Notes under the pieces: generated by a model
Told to the model about the DNA's origin: nothing
The model's database searches: none
What the model saw: only the letters and a program-made list of their open reading frames with translations
Origin: Marinomonas sp. THO17
GTDB lineage: Bacteria; Pseudomonadota; Gammaproteobacteria; Pseudomonadales; Marinomonadaceae
DNA length: 64,000 nt
Assembly (NCBI RefSeq): GCF_040436405.1
Contig: NZ_AP031575.1
Coordinates: 1,940,501-2,004,500, forward strand
Reading direction: 5' to 3'
Program-made: the position numbers and the translations under genes
Part shown: positions 29,510 to 38,495 of the stretch, piece after piece
Position numbering within the stretch: position 1 is the stretch's first letter
Layout of the letters: each line of letters opens with the position of its first letter

Positions 29510-30130
29510 TTATTTCTGACGTTCTTTGTCGATTAGGAAATCGACCACTTTGAAAATATTCTCATTGCCATTGGCTGTTTGAGCCGACACCAAATATTTG
29601 CCATTCACAATAATGCCCGGTACGCCACGTGCACCATAAGCTCGGATTTTAGCGTCCGCTTGACTTAAACGGCTATTAACGGAAAACGAATCGAATAATT
29701 TGCGGAAATCGTCTTCATTAACACCGTAATTTGCAAAAAACTCAGCCAAATCGTCTTCTGAGTTTAGACGACGATGCTCAACATGGATAGCATTAAACAA
29801 ATCTGCACGCAGTTTATCTTCTACACCCAAGATATCTGCAATGTAATAGGCTTTTGCATGAGCAAGCCAACCACGGCCAAATACTGCTGGCATGTATTGA
29901 AAATCCACATCGGCTGGCAGGTCTTTTTTCCACGCCTGAACCAATGGCTCAAGGGCGTAACAATGCGGGCAGCCATACCAGAAGATTTCGGTAACTTCGA
30001 TTTTATTTGGATCATTGGTGCGTACCGGATTTTTAATCTCAGTATAGCCATTACCATCAGTGTAACCGGCAGCCATCGCCGTTAATGGCATCAAAAGTGA
30101 AAAAAGCAGAGCTGTAAACAGCTTTTTCAT
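29510..30130 (-). CDS. dsbA: Periplasmic thiol:disulfide interchange protein DsbA
   Basis: The 206-residue protein has a signal peptide (MKKLFTALLFSLLMPLTAMA) and the thioredoxin-fold active site FWYGCPHCYALEP, with the cis-Pro loop in GARGVPGIIVNGKY. It introduces disulfides into exported proteins and is reoxidised by DsbB, whose gene is at 58971-59480. Confidence 0.96.
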   Translation of the reverse strand: MKKLFTALLFSLLMPLTAMAAGYTDGNGYTEIKNPVRTNDPNKIEVTEIFWYGCPHCYALEPLVQAWKKDLPADVDFQYMPAVFGRGWLAHAKAYYIADILGVEDKLRADLFNAIHVEHRRLNSEDDLAEFFANYGVNEDDFRKLFDSFSVNSRLSQADAKIRAYGARGVPGIIVNGKYLVSAQTANGNENIFKVVDFLIDKERQK

Positions 30131-30382
30131 AACAAACTCCTAACCGTATAAATGAAACTTTTAGAAACATCATGCACTTAAAGATAAAAGACTTCGATGC
30201 TACGCAACCTGATTGGTTCTACCTTTTCAGCAAGTTTACACAAAACTTACAACAATGGGGCCTTCTAAAGCCAACCAAATGCCTTTTACATGGCAACTTA
30301 GGGCGTTTGCTGGCATCATATGCAGCTTAAATCTGACATCTGATAATGTATTAAAAACAACCCAACGGCAAACAGCAATTTT

Positions 30383-31027
30383 ATGACTCCTTACGACTCC
30401 ATTTTTCAATCGGCTTATTTCATTAAAAGTGCGGAGAAGCTTTCCCAATGTCCGCTTGATCAAGGGGTAGAAGTGGCTTTCGCAGGTCGCTCTAACGCAG
30501 GCAAATCTACTGCTCTTAATACTCTAACGAGTCAGAAAAAATTAGCTCGCACATCAAAAACCCCTGGACGAACTCAGTTAATCAACTGTTTCGGACTGAA
30601 TCTAGATGACAGACGCTTGATCGATTTACCCGGTTATGGCTTTGCAAAAGTGCCTATCGAGATGAAAAAAGTCTGGCAAGCGCATATGCAAGATTACTTA
30701 ATGAACCGTCGTTCATTAAGTGGTGTGGTGTTGGTGATGGATATTCGACATCCTTTAAAAGAATTTGATGAAATGATGCTAGATTGGGCAAAAGCCAATG
30801 GTATGAAGGTACATGTATTGCTCACCAAATCCGACAAGCTTAAACGCGGCCCTGCCAAATCCACCATGCTATCCATCAAACGTGTTCTCAAAGAACAAGG
30901 CATCGATGGTTCCGTACAAACTTTCTCGGCGCTCAATGGTGATGGTGTAGACGATTTACGTCTCAAGTTGGCACAATGGCTAGTACTTGATAACCCGGAA
31001 GAGATCCCCGTTTCTCCAAATGCCTAA
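30383..31027 (+). CDS. engB: Ribosome biogenesis GTPase EngB (YihA)
   Basis: The 214-residue GTPase has [14 protein letters not shown] (G1), [11 protein letters not shown] (G2), [10 protein letters not shown] (G3) and TKSDKL (G4). It helps assemble the 50S subunit. It is divergent from dsbA across a 252-base gap in which I found no RNA gene, and its last 4 bases overlap the convergent rhamnose kinase gene. Confidence 0.96.
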   Translation: MTPYDSIFQSAYFIKSAEKLSQCPLDQGVEVAFAGRSNAGKSTALNTLTSQKKLARTSKTPGRTQLINCFGLNLDDRRLIDLPGYGFAKVPIEMKKVWQAHMQDYLMNRRSLSGVVLVMDIRHPLKEFDEMMLDWAKANGMKVHVLLTKSDKLKRGPAKSTMLSIKRVLKEQGIDGSVQTFSALNGDGVDDLRLKLAQWLVLDNPEEIPVSPNA

Positions 31028-32724
31028 TGGTACTTAGTTTTCAATAAATCTCGCCATTGTTGTCTGTAGAGATTCAACAAAGGTCTTAATTGAACGTCTT
31101 GAGTAACGAGGCTCAAACGCCCTTTCAGTTTTAGACCTTTATTTGATAACAAGGCTGCGCCTCCTGATGTTCCTGTTACGTCTCTGGAGGCATATATTTC
31201 ATTATTTACTCGCATACTGGCTAATAAAGTCAGAAAATGCGCGTTGTTACTAAATGCCCCTTCCACGATAACCGTTTCACTCGAATCCATTTCATCTAAG
31301 CAATAATCTGTCATTAAGGCGACATATATGTCTGCAAGAGCAGATCTCTGCTCCTCAGTAAGTTCGATATCTCGATCAATAATATAGCCATTTCGCTCTT
31401 TAAAAGGACCGCCGCCCTCTGCAAAAGATGGCATTGCCATCACTCCATGCTCAAGTATAAAGCTAATATCTTCGGAACAAGCCGGGTGACTGGTACGCAA
31501 AGCCTCCCACTCTCGCCCCCCCATAAATCTCATGGTGGGCGTTGCTCTACCAAACGCATCTACATTAGCCAACATGTCTTTCTTTTCACAAAGAGAATCA
31601 AGTTCACCATTAATAGTTGCCAAAACAGTCCAGGTACCACTGGAAATAACGGTTAATTTTTCGCGGGGCTGACCAAGATATGGCACTAAAGAGGCGTTAG
31701 AATCATGAATGCCATTAAAAATCACACAATTTAGCGGTAATCCTAATGCTTCTGCTAACTCAGGTAGAATCGTTCCTAATTTGGCTCCCGTTTCTAATAA
31801 ATCCGGAAAAAGGTGATGCCAATTCTGCTCATCACATAATGATGAATATTGGCAACTGGTGGGGTTCCACAAATCCGTATGACATCCTAACGACGTGACT
31901 TCAGAAACTTTCACTCCGGTAAACTTGTATCCCCAATATTGTGGATAAAGCAATAAAGAGTCCACCATTGAAAAGGAATCAGGGTATTTATTTTGCAGCC
32001 AATATAACTGTGCGCCAAGATTCAAACCCAGTGGTAAATGAGGGCTATAAGTTTCACTATATAGAGGACGAATCTGCCTATATTCCTCTTTTAACTCTTC
32101 AATAGCCTGATATTCATAATCTAATATTGGCATCGCCAATTTATTTTCCGATAAACAGGCAATGGTTGCTCCATGGGTTGTGATCGCAATACTGTTGACT
32201 TCAAATTGTTGAGAAAGCTCTCTAAATGTTGTTTGAATCCATTGCCAAATAAGCGCTTCATTCACATGAGGATAAGGAGGTTGATCAAGAACTTGATTTG
32301 TCGTCTTTGCAATATGCAGCAATGCTCCGGATTGACTATCCATAAGACAAATCTTGATATTAGTCTTACCTATATCCAAAACCGCCACGACTCGCTTTCT
32401 CTCGGACGTCATTAAATTAAAACAAAACATTTCCCTTAGCGGATCTGCAACAGGTTCAAAAGAAGAAGCTTTGGTTTGCATAATATCCGCCATATATTCC
32501 CACCAGCGTTGCATTACTGGATGTGCCGCTAAGGCCTGTGTATCAAGTTGATCTGCATCAAACGAAGCAAATAAACAATTCGTCTTCTGATCAAAATGAA
32601 TGTAATAATTTTCCAGCCCTTGCTGCATCAAGTGTTCAGCTAATTCTGGCCATAGCTCGTCATGACGTTTTTTGTACTCATTCTCGCAACCTGGGTTTAA
32701 GTACATTACAGAAGCATACCTCAT
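31024..32724 (-). CDS. L-rhamnose mutarotase (RhaU) fused to rhamnulokinase-like FGGY kinase (RhaK)
   Basis: The 566-residue frame has two families in one chain. Residues 1-103 are a complete RhaU/RhaM mutarotase ([35 protein letters not shown], ending REMFCFN). Residues 105-566 are an FGGY carbohydrate kinase starting at an internal ATG (32412) with [16 protein letters not shown], the ITTHGAT loop, ISSGTWTVL and [11 protein letters not shown]. The mutarotase interconverts rhamnose anomers and the kinase phosphorylates rhamnulose. At the junction, one extra T separates the fused frame from a TAATG stop/start overlap, so the genes may have been separate. Confidence 0.9.
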   Translation of the reverse strand: MRYASVMYLNPGCENEYKKRHDELWPELAEHLMQQGLENYYIHFDQKTNCLFASFDADQLDTQALAAHPVMQRWWEYMADIMQTKASSFEPVADPLREMFCFNLMTSERKRVVAVLDIGKTNIKICLMDSQSGALLHIAKTTNQVLDQPPYPHVNEALIWQWIQTTFRELSQQFEVNSIAITTHGATIACLSENKLAMPILDYEYQAIEELKEEYRQIRPLYSETYSPHLPLGLNLGAQLYWLQNKYPDSFSMVDSLLLYPQYWGYKFTGVKVSEVTSLGCHTDLWNPTSCQYSSLCDEQNWHHLFPDLLETGAKLGTILPELAEALGLPLNCVIFNGIHDSNASLVPYLGQPREKLTVISSGTWTVLATINGELDSLCEKKDMLANVDAFGRATPTMRFMGGREWEALRTSHPACSEDISFILEHGVMAMPSFAEGGGPFKERNGYIIDRDIELTEEQRSALADIYVALMTDYCLDEMDSSETVIVEGAFSNNAHFLTLLASMRVNNEIYASRDVTGTSGGAALLSNKGLKLKGRLSLVTQDVQLRPLLNLYRQQWRDLLKTKYH

Positions 32725-33740
32725 GACTGGTGCACCTCTTTTTTGCTCAAACGATTTTTATAGAAAGAGATAAGAGCAGGCAAACTCACAACCGTAATCA
32801 ACATCACACCAACAATGATAGTCATCACAATGCCTGGAATATTCAACAACCCCATTCCAAAAGTCACCATACCCATTAATACCGCCGCCAAGACTACGCC
32901 ACCAATAGTACCGCTGCCCCCGAGAATGCTTACACCACCCAATACAACCATGGTAATAATGCTGAGTTCCCACCCCATTGCGATACTTGGGCGTGTGCTG
33001 CCTAAACGAGATGTTAATAACACCGCAGCAATGCCAGACATAACGCCAACTAAGGTAAACAGAATTAAGCGATGTTTATCGACTTTTATACCTGAATAAT
33101 ATGACGCTGTCGGATTATTCCCTATAGCATAGGTGTATCGGCCAAAGGTGGTACGATGTAACAACCAATAAAACAGCAAGGCAAATAAAACCAATAACAA
33201 CAGCTCAAACGAGAACACCCAATACACATAACCCTGCCCAAAAAATTCAAAGCCATCTGGATAATCACGAACCACTTGATCACCCAAGAGTATGTAACTA
33301 ATGCCTCGGAACAAACTCATGGTACCAATTGTGACCACAATGGACGGGATCTTAAATTGCGTCACCAAAACGCCATTAAACAAACCACAAGTAGCCCCCA
33401 CTAACACTCCCACCAATACCACCATATAAATAGGTGCCCCCATCTGCGCTACTAAGCCCATTAAGGTGCTGGAAAGTGATATGATGGCCGCCACAGAAAT
33501 GTCGATTTCTTTGGCAATAATCAACATTGCCATCGGTAAAGCGATTAAGGCTTTTTCGGTAAAGTTAAAGGTCGCATCTGATAAATTCCATGGGTCTAGA
33601 AAGTAAGGTGATAAATAGGAGTTCATCACGCATACCAGAAAGACAATCAGAATTAAGAAGGCCTCCCAACGCAAGAGCGCTTGTAACCTACTCGTTGAAA
33701 GGGCATCTGGTGTTGTGGATTTTTTTATTATTGTGTCCAT
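32721..33740 (-). CDS. rhaQ: Rhamnose ABC transporter permease RhaQ
   Basis: The 339-residue membrane protein belongs to the ribose/rhamnose permease family. It has many hydrophobic segments, SVAAIISLSSTLMGL, the KIPSIVVTIGTMSLFRGISYIL segment and GGVSILGGSGTIGGVVLAA near the C-terminus. It pairs with RhaP to form the channel. Its end overlaps the mutarotase-kinase start by 4 bases, in the rhizobial rhaSTPQUK order. Confidence 0.92.
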   Translation of the reverse strand: MDTIIKKSTTPDALSTSRLQALLRWEAFLILIVFLVCVMNSYLSPYFLDPWNLSDATFNFTEKALIALPMAMLIIAKEIDISVAAIISLSSTLMGLVAQMGAPIYMVVLVGVLVGATCGLFNGVLVTQFKIPSIVVTIGTMSLFRGISYILLGDQVVRDYPDGFEFFGQGYVYWVFSFELLLLVLFALLFYWLLHRTTFGRYTYAIGNNPTASYYSGIKVDKHRLILFTLVGVMSGIAAVLLTSRLGSTRPSIAMGWELSIITMVVLGGVSILGGSGTIGGVVLAAVLMGMVTFGMGLLNIPGIVMTIIVGVMLITVVSLPALISFYKNRLSKKEVHQS

Positions 33741-33755
33741 ATAAAACTCTTTCTT

Positions 33756-34763
33756 TTAATGTGATTGTGCCGACAGGGAAGTGGAAGCTTGATCCGGTTT
33801 ACGCAAGATAATGCGCGCTTTCTCTTTATTCGATGAGGCATTCGCAATAACGGCAATAATGATAACAGTGCCTGAAATGGCCATTTGCCAAAAAGGCGAG
33901 ACACCAATAATCGGTAAAGCATTATTCACCACACCGATAAAGAGTGCTCCAATCACACAGCCGATGACAGAACCTAACCCGCCAACAATGCTGACACCAC
34001 CAATTACACATGCGGCAATGACCTGCAACTCAAATCCATTTGCCACATCCACATAAGCCACAGCAAAACGTGAGACCCAAAAATAGCCACACAACCCCGC
34101 TAAGGTTCCAGACACTAAAAACCCGTAAAATTGCACTTTACCTACGTTTACCCCAGAATAAAAAGCCGCCATTGGATTACCGCCCGCAGCATAGAAATTG
34201 CGCCCCCATACACTGAATTTCATCGTCCAGAAAGCCAGAATAATCAGGGCTATTGCTGTCCAGCACAATACAGGTATCGACAAAACCTCATAACGAGGCA
34301 GCCCAATAAAAGATTCACTCATTTGGTGAGAATTCACCCAAGCCCCATCCGATAACAAAAATGTCGCACCACGATAAATACTCATGGTGCCAAGGGTAAT
34401 GACTATGGAAGGGACTTTTAATAACCAAACAAACAAACCATTGATGGCTCCTAAAAAAGCCCCCACTACCAAAGATAAGAGAATCAAAAAAGCCATATTG
34501 ATGTCAGGAAACGCCTGATTCACCATTGCCACCAGCATACCGGTAAAGGCCACATTGGCCGCAACGGAAAGGTCGATACAACGGGTCAATATCACCAGCA
34601 TTTGACCTAACGCCAGCATGATCAAAATGGCGGTATCGTTAAAAATACCAATACTGTTCGAGAGGCTAATAAAGTCTGGACTAATCGCCCCGACACTAAA
34701 AAACATCGCCAATACAATCAGGCTCAATATGCCTTCGCGAGAATAAACAAACCGCTTTAACAT
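33756..34763 (-). CDS. rhaP: Rhamnose ABC transporter permease RhaP
   Basis: The 335-residue permease has CIDLSVAANVAFTGML, KVPSIVITLGTMSIYRGATFLL and GGVSIVGGLGSVIGCVIGAL, the same family motifs as its neighbour RhaQ. It probably forms the heterodimeric channel with RhaQ. It overlaps rhaT by 7 bases and precedes rhaQ by 15. Confidence 0.92.
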   Translation of the reverse strand: MLKRFVYSREGILSLIVLAMFFSVGAISPDFISLSNSIGIFNDTAILIMLALGQMLVILTRCIDLSVAANVAFTGMLVAMVNQAFPDINMAFLILLSLVVGAFLGAINGLFVWLLKVPSIVITLGTMSIYRGATFLLSDGAWVNSHQMSESFIGLPRYEVLSIPVLCWTAIALIILAFWTMKFSVWGRNFYAAGGNPMAAFYSGVNVGKVQFYGFLVSGTLAGLCGYFWVSRFAVAYVDVANGFELQVIAACVIGGVSIVGGLGSVIGCVIGALFIGVVNNALPIIGVSPFWQMAISGTVIIIAVIANASSNKEKARIILRKPDQASTSLSAQSH

Positions 34764-36271
34764 GCCAAACTACCTCCGGTCGCCATGGCAACCACCTTTT
34801 CTGGTGTGGCGTCCAGCCGTGACAATTCACCAACTATTAAACCTTCGTTCATGACCAAAACTCGGTCTGACATGCCCAAAATTTCTGGTAATTCGGACGA
34901 CACCATAATCACCGACAAACCAGCTTCTACCAGCTCAGACATAAATTCATGTACGGCGGCTTTCGAGCCGATATCGATCCCCTTGGTTGGTTCATCCAGA
35001 ATGATGACTTTAGGATTGGTAGCAAGCCATTTGGCAATCACCACCTTTTGTTGATTCCCACCGGACAAATTCATGACTTTCTCATTCCAACTAGAGGCTT
35101 TTACTTGTAAACGCTCACAATATTGACGAGCCAAGCGCATCTCACTTTCTTGATCTATTTGACCTTGTTTCACTAAGCCTTTCATTTGCGGCAAACTGAC
35201 GTTCTGATAAATGGGCAATTCCAGCACGACACCTTGTTGCTGGCGCTCTTCTGGCACATACACAATTCCATTATCTATAGCTTCCTTAGGTGAGTGAATG
35301 GTCACTTCTTCTCCATTCATTTTGACGCTACCAGAAAGATATTGAGTGGTGCCAAACAGGGCTTGCATCACTTCAGTCCGCCCCGAACCCACTAGACCAT
35401 AAACACCAAGGATTTCACCTTTTTTCAAACTGAAACTGATGTTGTCGAACTCGGTGGCATGACACAAATGACTCACTTCTAACAATGTTTCGCCTATCTC
35501 TACCTGTTTTTTCGGATAAGTGGCTTCGATACTTCGGGCTACCATCATCTCGACTAAGGCCGCTTCATTAGTATCCTCAATGAGTCCTTCTGCTACGTAA
35601 CAACCATCACGAAATACCGTGTATCGATCCGCCAAGGTAAAAATTTCATCAAATTTATGAGTAATAAAGAGTATCGCTTTCCCTTGTTGTTTTAGGGTAT
35701 TCACGAGTTCATACAATTCTTGAATCTCATGGTGAGACAAGGCCGCCGTTGGCTCATCTAAGATCACTACTTTGGCATCAATAGACAAAGCACGGGCAAT
35801 CCCCACCATGTGCTTCTGGCCAATGCTCAGTTCTCTTAAGATTTGCCTTGGATCTATTTCAGCTTTGATTGCAGACAATATTTCTTCGGAACCTGTAAAC
35901 ATTGAAGGCCAATCAATGGCTAAGTGTCGAGCAAACCGTCCCTTTTTCATCGGATAATTACCAAGAAAAATATTCTCTGCCACCGTTAAATCATCAAACA
36001 AAATGGTTTCCTGATGAATCGCTGTAATGCCCAAAGCATGAGAATCATGAGGAGAATGAAACTGTACAGGCTGGCCGTTAAAGATAATCTCCCCACCATC
36101 AGGCTGATAAATGCCCGTCATGGTTTTCACTAGGGTCGATTTACCCGCGCCATTTTCTCCAATCAGTGCGGTAACTTGACCGGGGTAAAGGTGAAGATCA
36201 ACACCATCCAGTGCTTTCACACCAGGAAAAATCTTACTCACCTTTTTCAGGCTAAAAATTGCATCGTTCAT
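34757..36271 (-). CDS. rhaT: Rhamnose ABC transporter ATP-binding protein RhaT
   Basis: The 504-residue protein has two ATPase domains. The first has Walker A ALIGENGAGKSTL, LSIGQKHMVGIARAL and VVILDEPTAAL. The second has GLVGSGRTEVM and LSGGNQQKVVIAKWL with VIILDEPTKGID. This degenerate second site is typical of sugar importers of the ribose/rhamnose group. It powers uptake by RhaPQ. The symbol follows rhizobial usage and is not the E. coli RhaT symporter. Confidence 0.93.
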   Translation of the reverse strand: MNDAIFSLKKVSKIFPGVKALDGVDLHLYPGQVTALIGENGAGKSTLVKTMTGIYQPDGGEIIFNGQPVQFHSPHDSHALGITAIHQETILFDDLTVAENIFLGNYPMKKGRFARHLAIDWPSMFTGSEEILSAIKAEIDPRQILRELSIGQKHMVGIARALSIDAKVVILDEPTAALSHHEIQELYELVNTLKQQGKAILFITHKFDEIFTLADRYTVFRDGCYVAEGLIEDTNEAALVEMMVARSIEATYPKKQVEIGETLLEVSHLCHATEFDNISFSLKKGEILGVYGLVGSGRTEVMQALFGTTQYLSGSVKMNGEEVTIHSPKEAIDNGIVYVPEERQQQGVVLELPIYQNVSLPQMKGLVKQGQIDQESEMRLARQYCERLQVKASSWNEKVMNLSGGNQQKVVIAKWLATNPKVIILDEPTKGIDIGSKAAVHEFMSELVEAGLSVIMVSSELPEILGMSDRVLVMNEGLIVGELSRLDATPEKVVAMATGGSLAC

Positions 36272-36367
36272 AACGGCTGCTCTTATTGTTATTCATTATG
36301 AAATTTGTGAATGAGTTATCGCCTCATCCTAGGTCTCTCTCTTGTATGCTCAAAGAGAAAAGACAAA

Positions 36368-36403
36368 CTTTCCAGCTCCCAGTTCAATAGGGAGGCTGGA
36401 AAG
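36368..36403 (-). promoter_or_regulatory. Strong intercistronic stem-loop between rhaS and rhaT
   Basis: CTTTCCAGCTCCC (36368-36380) pairs with GGGAGGCTGGAAAG (36390-36403), with a single bulge and a 9-base loop. There is no following T-run on the minus strand. In ABC importer operons such hairpins often protect the upstream binding-protein message from 3' decay, raising its level over the rest. That role is inferred here. Confidence 0.65.
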
Positions 36404-36417
36404 ACGTTTCGAGCCAA

Positions 36418-37410
36418 CTAGAAAATAGAAGAGAATTGATCAACGTTAGACGCGTCGTAAACAAAAGGTTTTGCCATCGCACCGTCACCATTGCTGTCAA
36501 CTTCAAGTGTTCCCATACGTCCCATTGGCACTTGAGTTTTGCTACCCTCACCTTTTACCAGATTGTAAGCAAGCATAGTGGCCGAGTAACCTAGATCAAT
36601 TGGATTCCAAATGGCGAAACTGTGAATGGCGCCACTCTGTACATGGCCCGCTAATTCTGAGGGCAAACCTAACCCTGTGACATAGACTTTACCAGTCAAA
36701 CCCATGTCACTCACAGCTTGTGCTGCCGCCAAGATACCTACTGTGGTAGGTGCTACGATGACGTCTAGGTCTGGATAATTTTTAATCAAAGCGGTTGCTT
36801 CACGGAAACTTTTATCCGCCAAGTCATCACCATAAACCGTATCAACCAATGTTAAATTAGGGAATTTACTAAGAGACTTTTTCATTTCATCAATCCAGAT
36901 ATTCTGGTTGGTCGAAGTAGGGGTCGCACTTAGGATGGCAAAAGTACCTGAAGATTTGCCTTTCACTTTAATGGCATCAGCGGCAAGTTGTACGTTCATT
37001 TCGCCAATCAAACTATTACTAGAAGGGTTTAGATGAATTTGTCGACCGGCTTTACCAACACCTGAATCCCAAGAAATGACTTTAATACCACGTTGTTGAG
37101 CTTTTCTTAGGGAGGGCACTAAAGCATCAGCATCGTTTGCTGACACAGCAATGGCATCAACACGTTGAGCGATTAAAGAATTGATGATTTCAATCTGGCC
37201 TTCCGCCGTGGTTGACGTTGGGCCTGTATATATAATTTCAACATCGCCAAGTTCTTTGCTGGCCTCTTCCGCGCCACGATAAGCCGCTTCAAAAAAGCCA
37301 ATTCCCAAAGCCTTTACTAAGAGCGCAACGCGAACCTGATCGGCAGCATACGCACCAGAAGTAAATAAAGTAGCACAAGCCAGCAACACAGTGATGAGTT
37401 TCGTTTTCAT
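36418..37410 (-). CDS. rhaS: Rhamnose ABC transporter substrate-binding protein RhaS
   Basis: ATG 37410, preceded by GGAGA, gives 330 residues with a signal peptide (MKTKLITVLLACATLFTSGAYA). The longer frame from 37509 would run into rhaR and hide the signal. It is a periplasmic binding protein of the ribose type (VRVALLVKALGIGFFEAAY, AVSANDADALVPSL, VISWDSGVG). It captures rhamnose for RhaPQT. The symbol follows rhizobia and does not denote the E. coli AraC-type RhaS. Confidence 0.93.
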   Translation of the reverse strand: MKTKLITVLLACATLFTSGAYAADQVRVALLVKALGIGFFEAAYRGAEEASKELGDVEIIYTGPTSTTAEGQIEIINSLIAQRVDAIAVSANDADALVPSLRKAQQRGIKVISWDSGVGKAGRQIHLNPSSNSLIGEMNVQLAADAIKVKGKSSGTFAILSATPTSTNQNIWIDEMKKSLSKFPNLTLVDTVYGDDLADKSFREATALIKNYPDLDVIVAPTTVGILAAAQAVSDMGLTGKVYVTGLGLPSELAGHVQSGAIHSFAIWNPIDLGYSATMLAYNLVKGEGSKTQVPMGRMGTLEVDSNGDGAMAKPFVYDASNVDQFSSIF

Positions 37411-37472
37411 AATTATCTCCAAGAGCGCGCTCATCACCACACAATCAGATATTGCCAAGTATGAGACGCGGT

Positions 37473-38255
37473 TTATTGTTTTTGTTTTTCCACTATGATC
37501 AAACGACAACCTGCCGATTGAATCACTTCTTTACTCTTGTTATCTATGCCATCGTCTGTAATGACGATGTCTATTTGAGACAGAGGACAAATGACCATAC
37601 TTGATCGGTTTTGAAACTTTGAACTATCAACCAAAAGCACCCGCTGATTGGCTCGATTGATCAGTTTCATCACCGCTTGTACGATTTGCGGATCTGTCTC
37701 CATTACACCATGAGAATTCACACCATATGCACCGATAAAAAGAATGTCTGCGTAGGTATGATTGGAAATATCACTCGGAAACGGACTCAAAATAATGTTC
37801 TGTTCCCGGTGAATTTTTCCACTCGGCACTGTGACGCTACATTTGCTCTTTTTTATCAATTGATCCGCAATCGAAAACGAGTTCGTCAACACTTGTAACT
37901 TCAAACTTCGCATATACTCAGACATAGCCGCGGTGGTTGTCCCACCACTGATCATAATCGACATATTGTCCGACAATAATTCTACGGCCGCTTTTGCTAT
38001 GCTCCGCTTTACCTCCATATTCATCGTTTGACTGACTGAATATGGTCGCCCAAGCAAACTGACATCCGAAGGTGGATTGATGGCCTCAGCCCCTCCTCGC
38101 ACTCGTCGCAACTTTCCTTCCTGATCTAGAGAAGCAATGTCCCTTCGCACTGTAGCTTCGGATGCACCTAGCACATCTGCTAGGTGCGTCACCGTCACAA
38201 TGGGTCGAGCCTCTACTTCTGACAGGATAACTCTGTGCCTTTCAATTTCGTGCAT
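37473..38255 (-). CDS. rhaR: DeoR-family rhamnose regulator RhaR
   Basis: The 260-residue protein has an N-terminal winged helix (VTHLADVLGASEATVRRDIASLDQEGKLRRVRGGAEA), the DeoR hallmark, and a C-terminal sugar-phosphate-binding domain (MISGGTTTAAM, GAYGVNSHGVMETDPQI). It is the likely repressor of the divergent rhaD-rhaI operon and of its own operon. Its ATG 38255 follows a GAGG site. Paired operator arms lie just upstream (38289-38355). Confidence 0.93.
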   Translation of the reverse strand: MHEIERHRVILSEVEARPIVTVTHLADVLGASEATVRRDIASLDQEGKLRRVRGGAEAINPPSDVSLLGRPYSVSQTMNMEVKRSIAKAAVELLSDNMSIMISGGTTTAAMSEYMRSLKLQVLTNSFSIADQLIKKSKCSVTVPSGKIHREQNIILSPFPSDISNHTYADILFIGAYGVNSHGVMETDPQIVQAVMKLINRANQRVLLVDSSKFQNRSSMVICPLSQIDIVITDDGIDNKSKEVIQSAGCRLIIVEKQKQ

Positions 38256-38273
38256 TGATCATCCTCGGTATTC

Positions 38274-38301
38274 AATATAATTAATTTTCAATCATTATCA
38301 A
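38274..38301 (-). promoter_or_regulatory. Predicted promoter of rhaRSTPQ(UK)
   Basis: On the minus strand TTGATA (38301-38296) and TATATT (38279-38274) are 16 bases apart. The -35 lies within the left operator arm, so a bound regulator would exclude RNA polymerase. The leader to the rhaR ATG would be only about a dozen bases. Confidence 0.6.
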
Positions 38302-38355
38302 GCAAATTTAATCAAATTATAGAAATAAAAGATAAATAATGCTTGATAATGATTG
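38289..38355. promoter_or_regulatory. Perfect 16-bp inverted-repeat operator pair for RhaR
   Basis: CAATCATTATCAAGCA (38289-38304) and its exact reverse complement TGCTTGATAATGATTG (38340-38355) flank a 35-bp AT-rich spacer, centre to centre 51 bp. Each arm overlaps the -35 hexamer of one divergent promoter. This symmetry suggests that one regulator controls both operons, possibly with a DNA loop between the arms. Confidence 0.85.
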
Positions 38356-38370
38356 TTTTTGTTTTAGTAT
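38343..38370 (+). promoter_or_regulatory. Predicted promoter of rhaD-rhaI
   Basis: TTGATA (38343-38348) and TAGTAT (38365-38370) are 16 bases apart, mirroring the rhaR promoter. The -35 is inside the right operator arm. The leader to the rhaD ATG would be about 118 bases. Confidence 0.6.
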
Positions 38371-38495
38371 GAAAGCTATCGATCATTCTAACCCGCTGGT
38401 TGTGCATAACAAAAATAAAATTTAAGTCTGCGTTTTATCTGCCTATTCGAACAAGACTCTAGGCCAATAAACGAGACAATACTTGAGGTTAAACC

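Noticed and set aside
30131..30382. Possible Spot 42-like small RNA in the dsbA-engB gap, where spf lies in enterics
   Set aside because: No terminator-like hairpin with a T-run and no recognisable conserved segment was seen.
31516..31522. C7 run in the rhamnose mutarotase-kinase gene as a phase-variation tract
   Set aside because: It is only seven bases, encodes a conserved Met-Gly-Gly-Arg-Glu segment of the kinase, and lies in a catabolic gene where switching is not expected.
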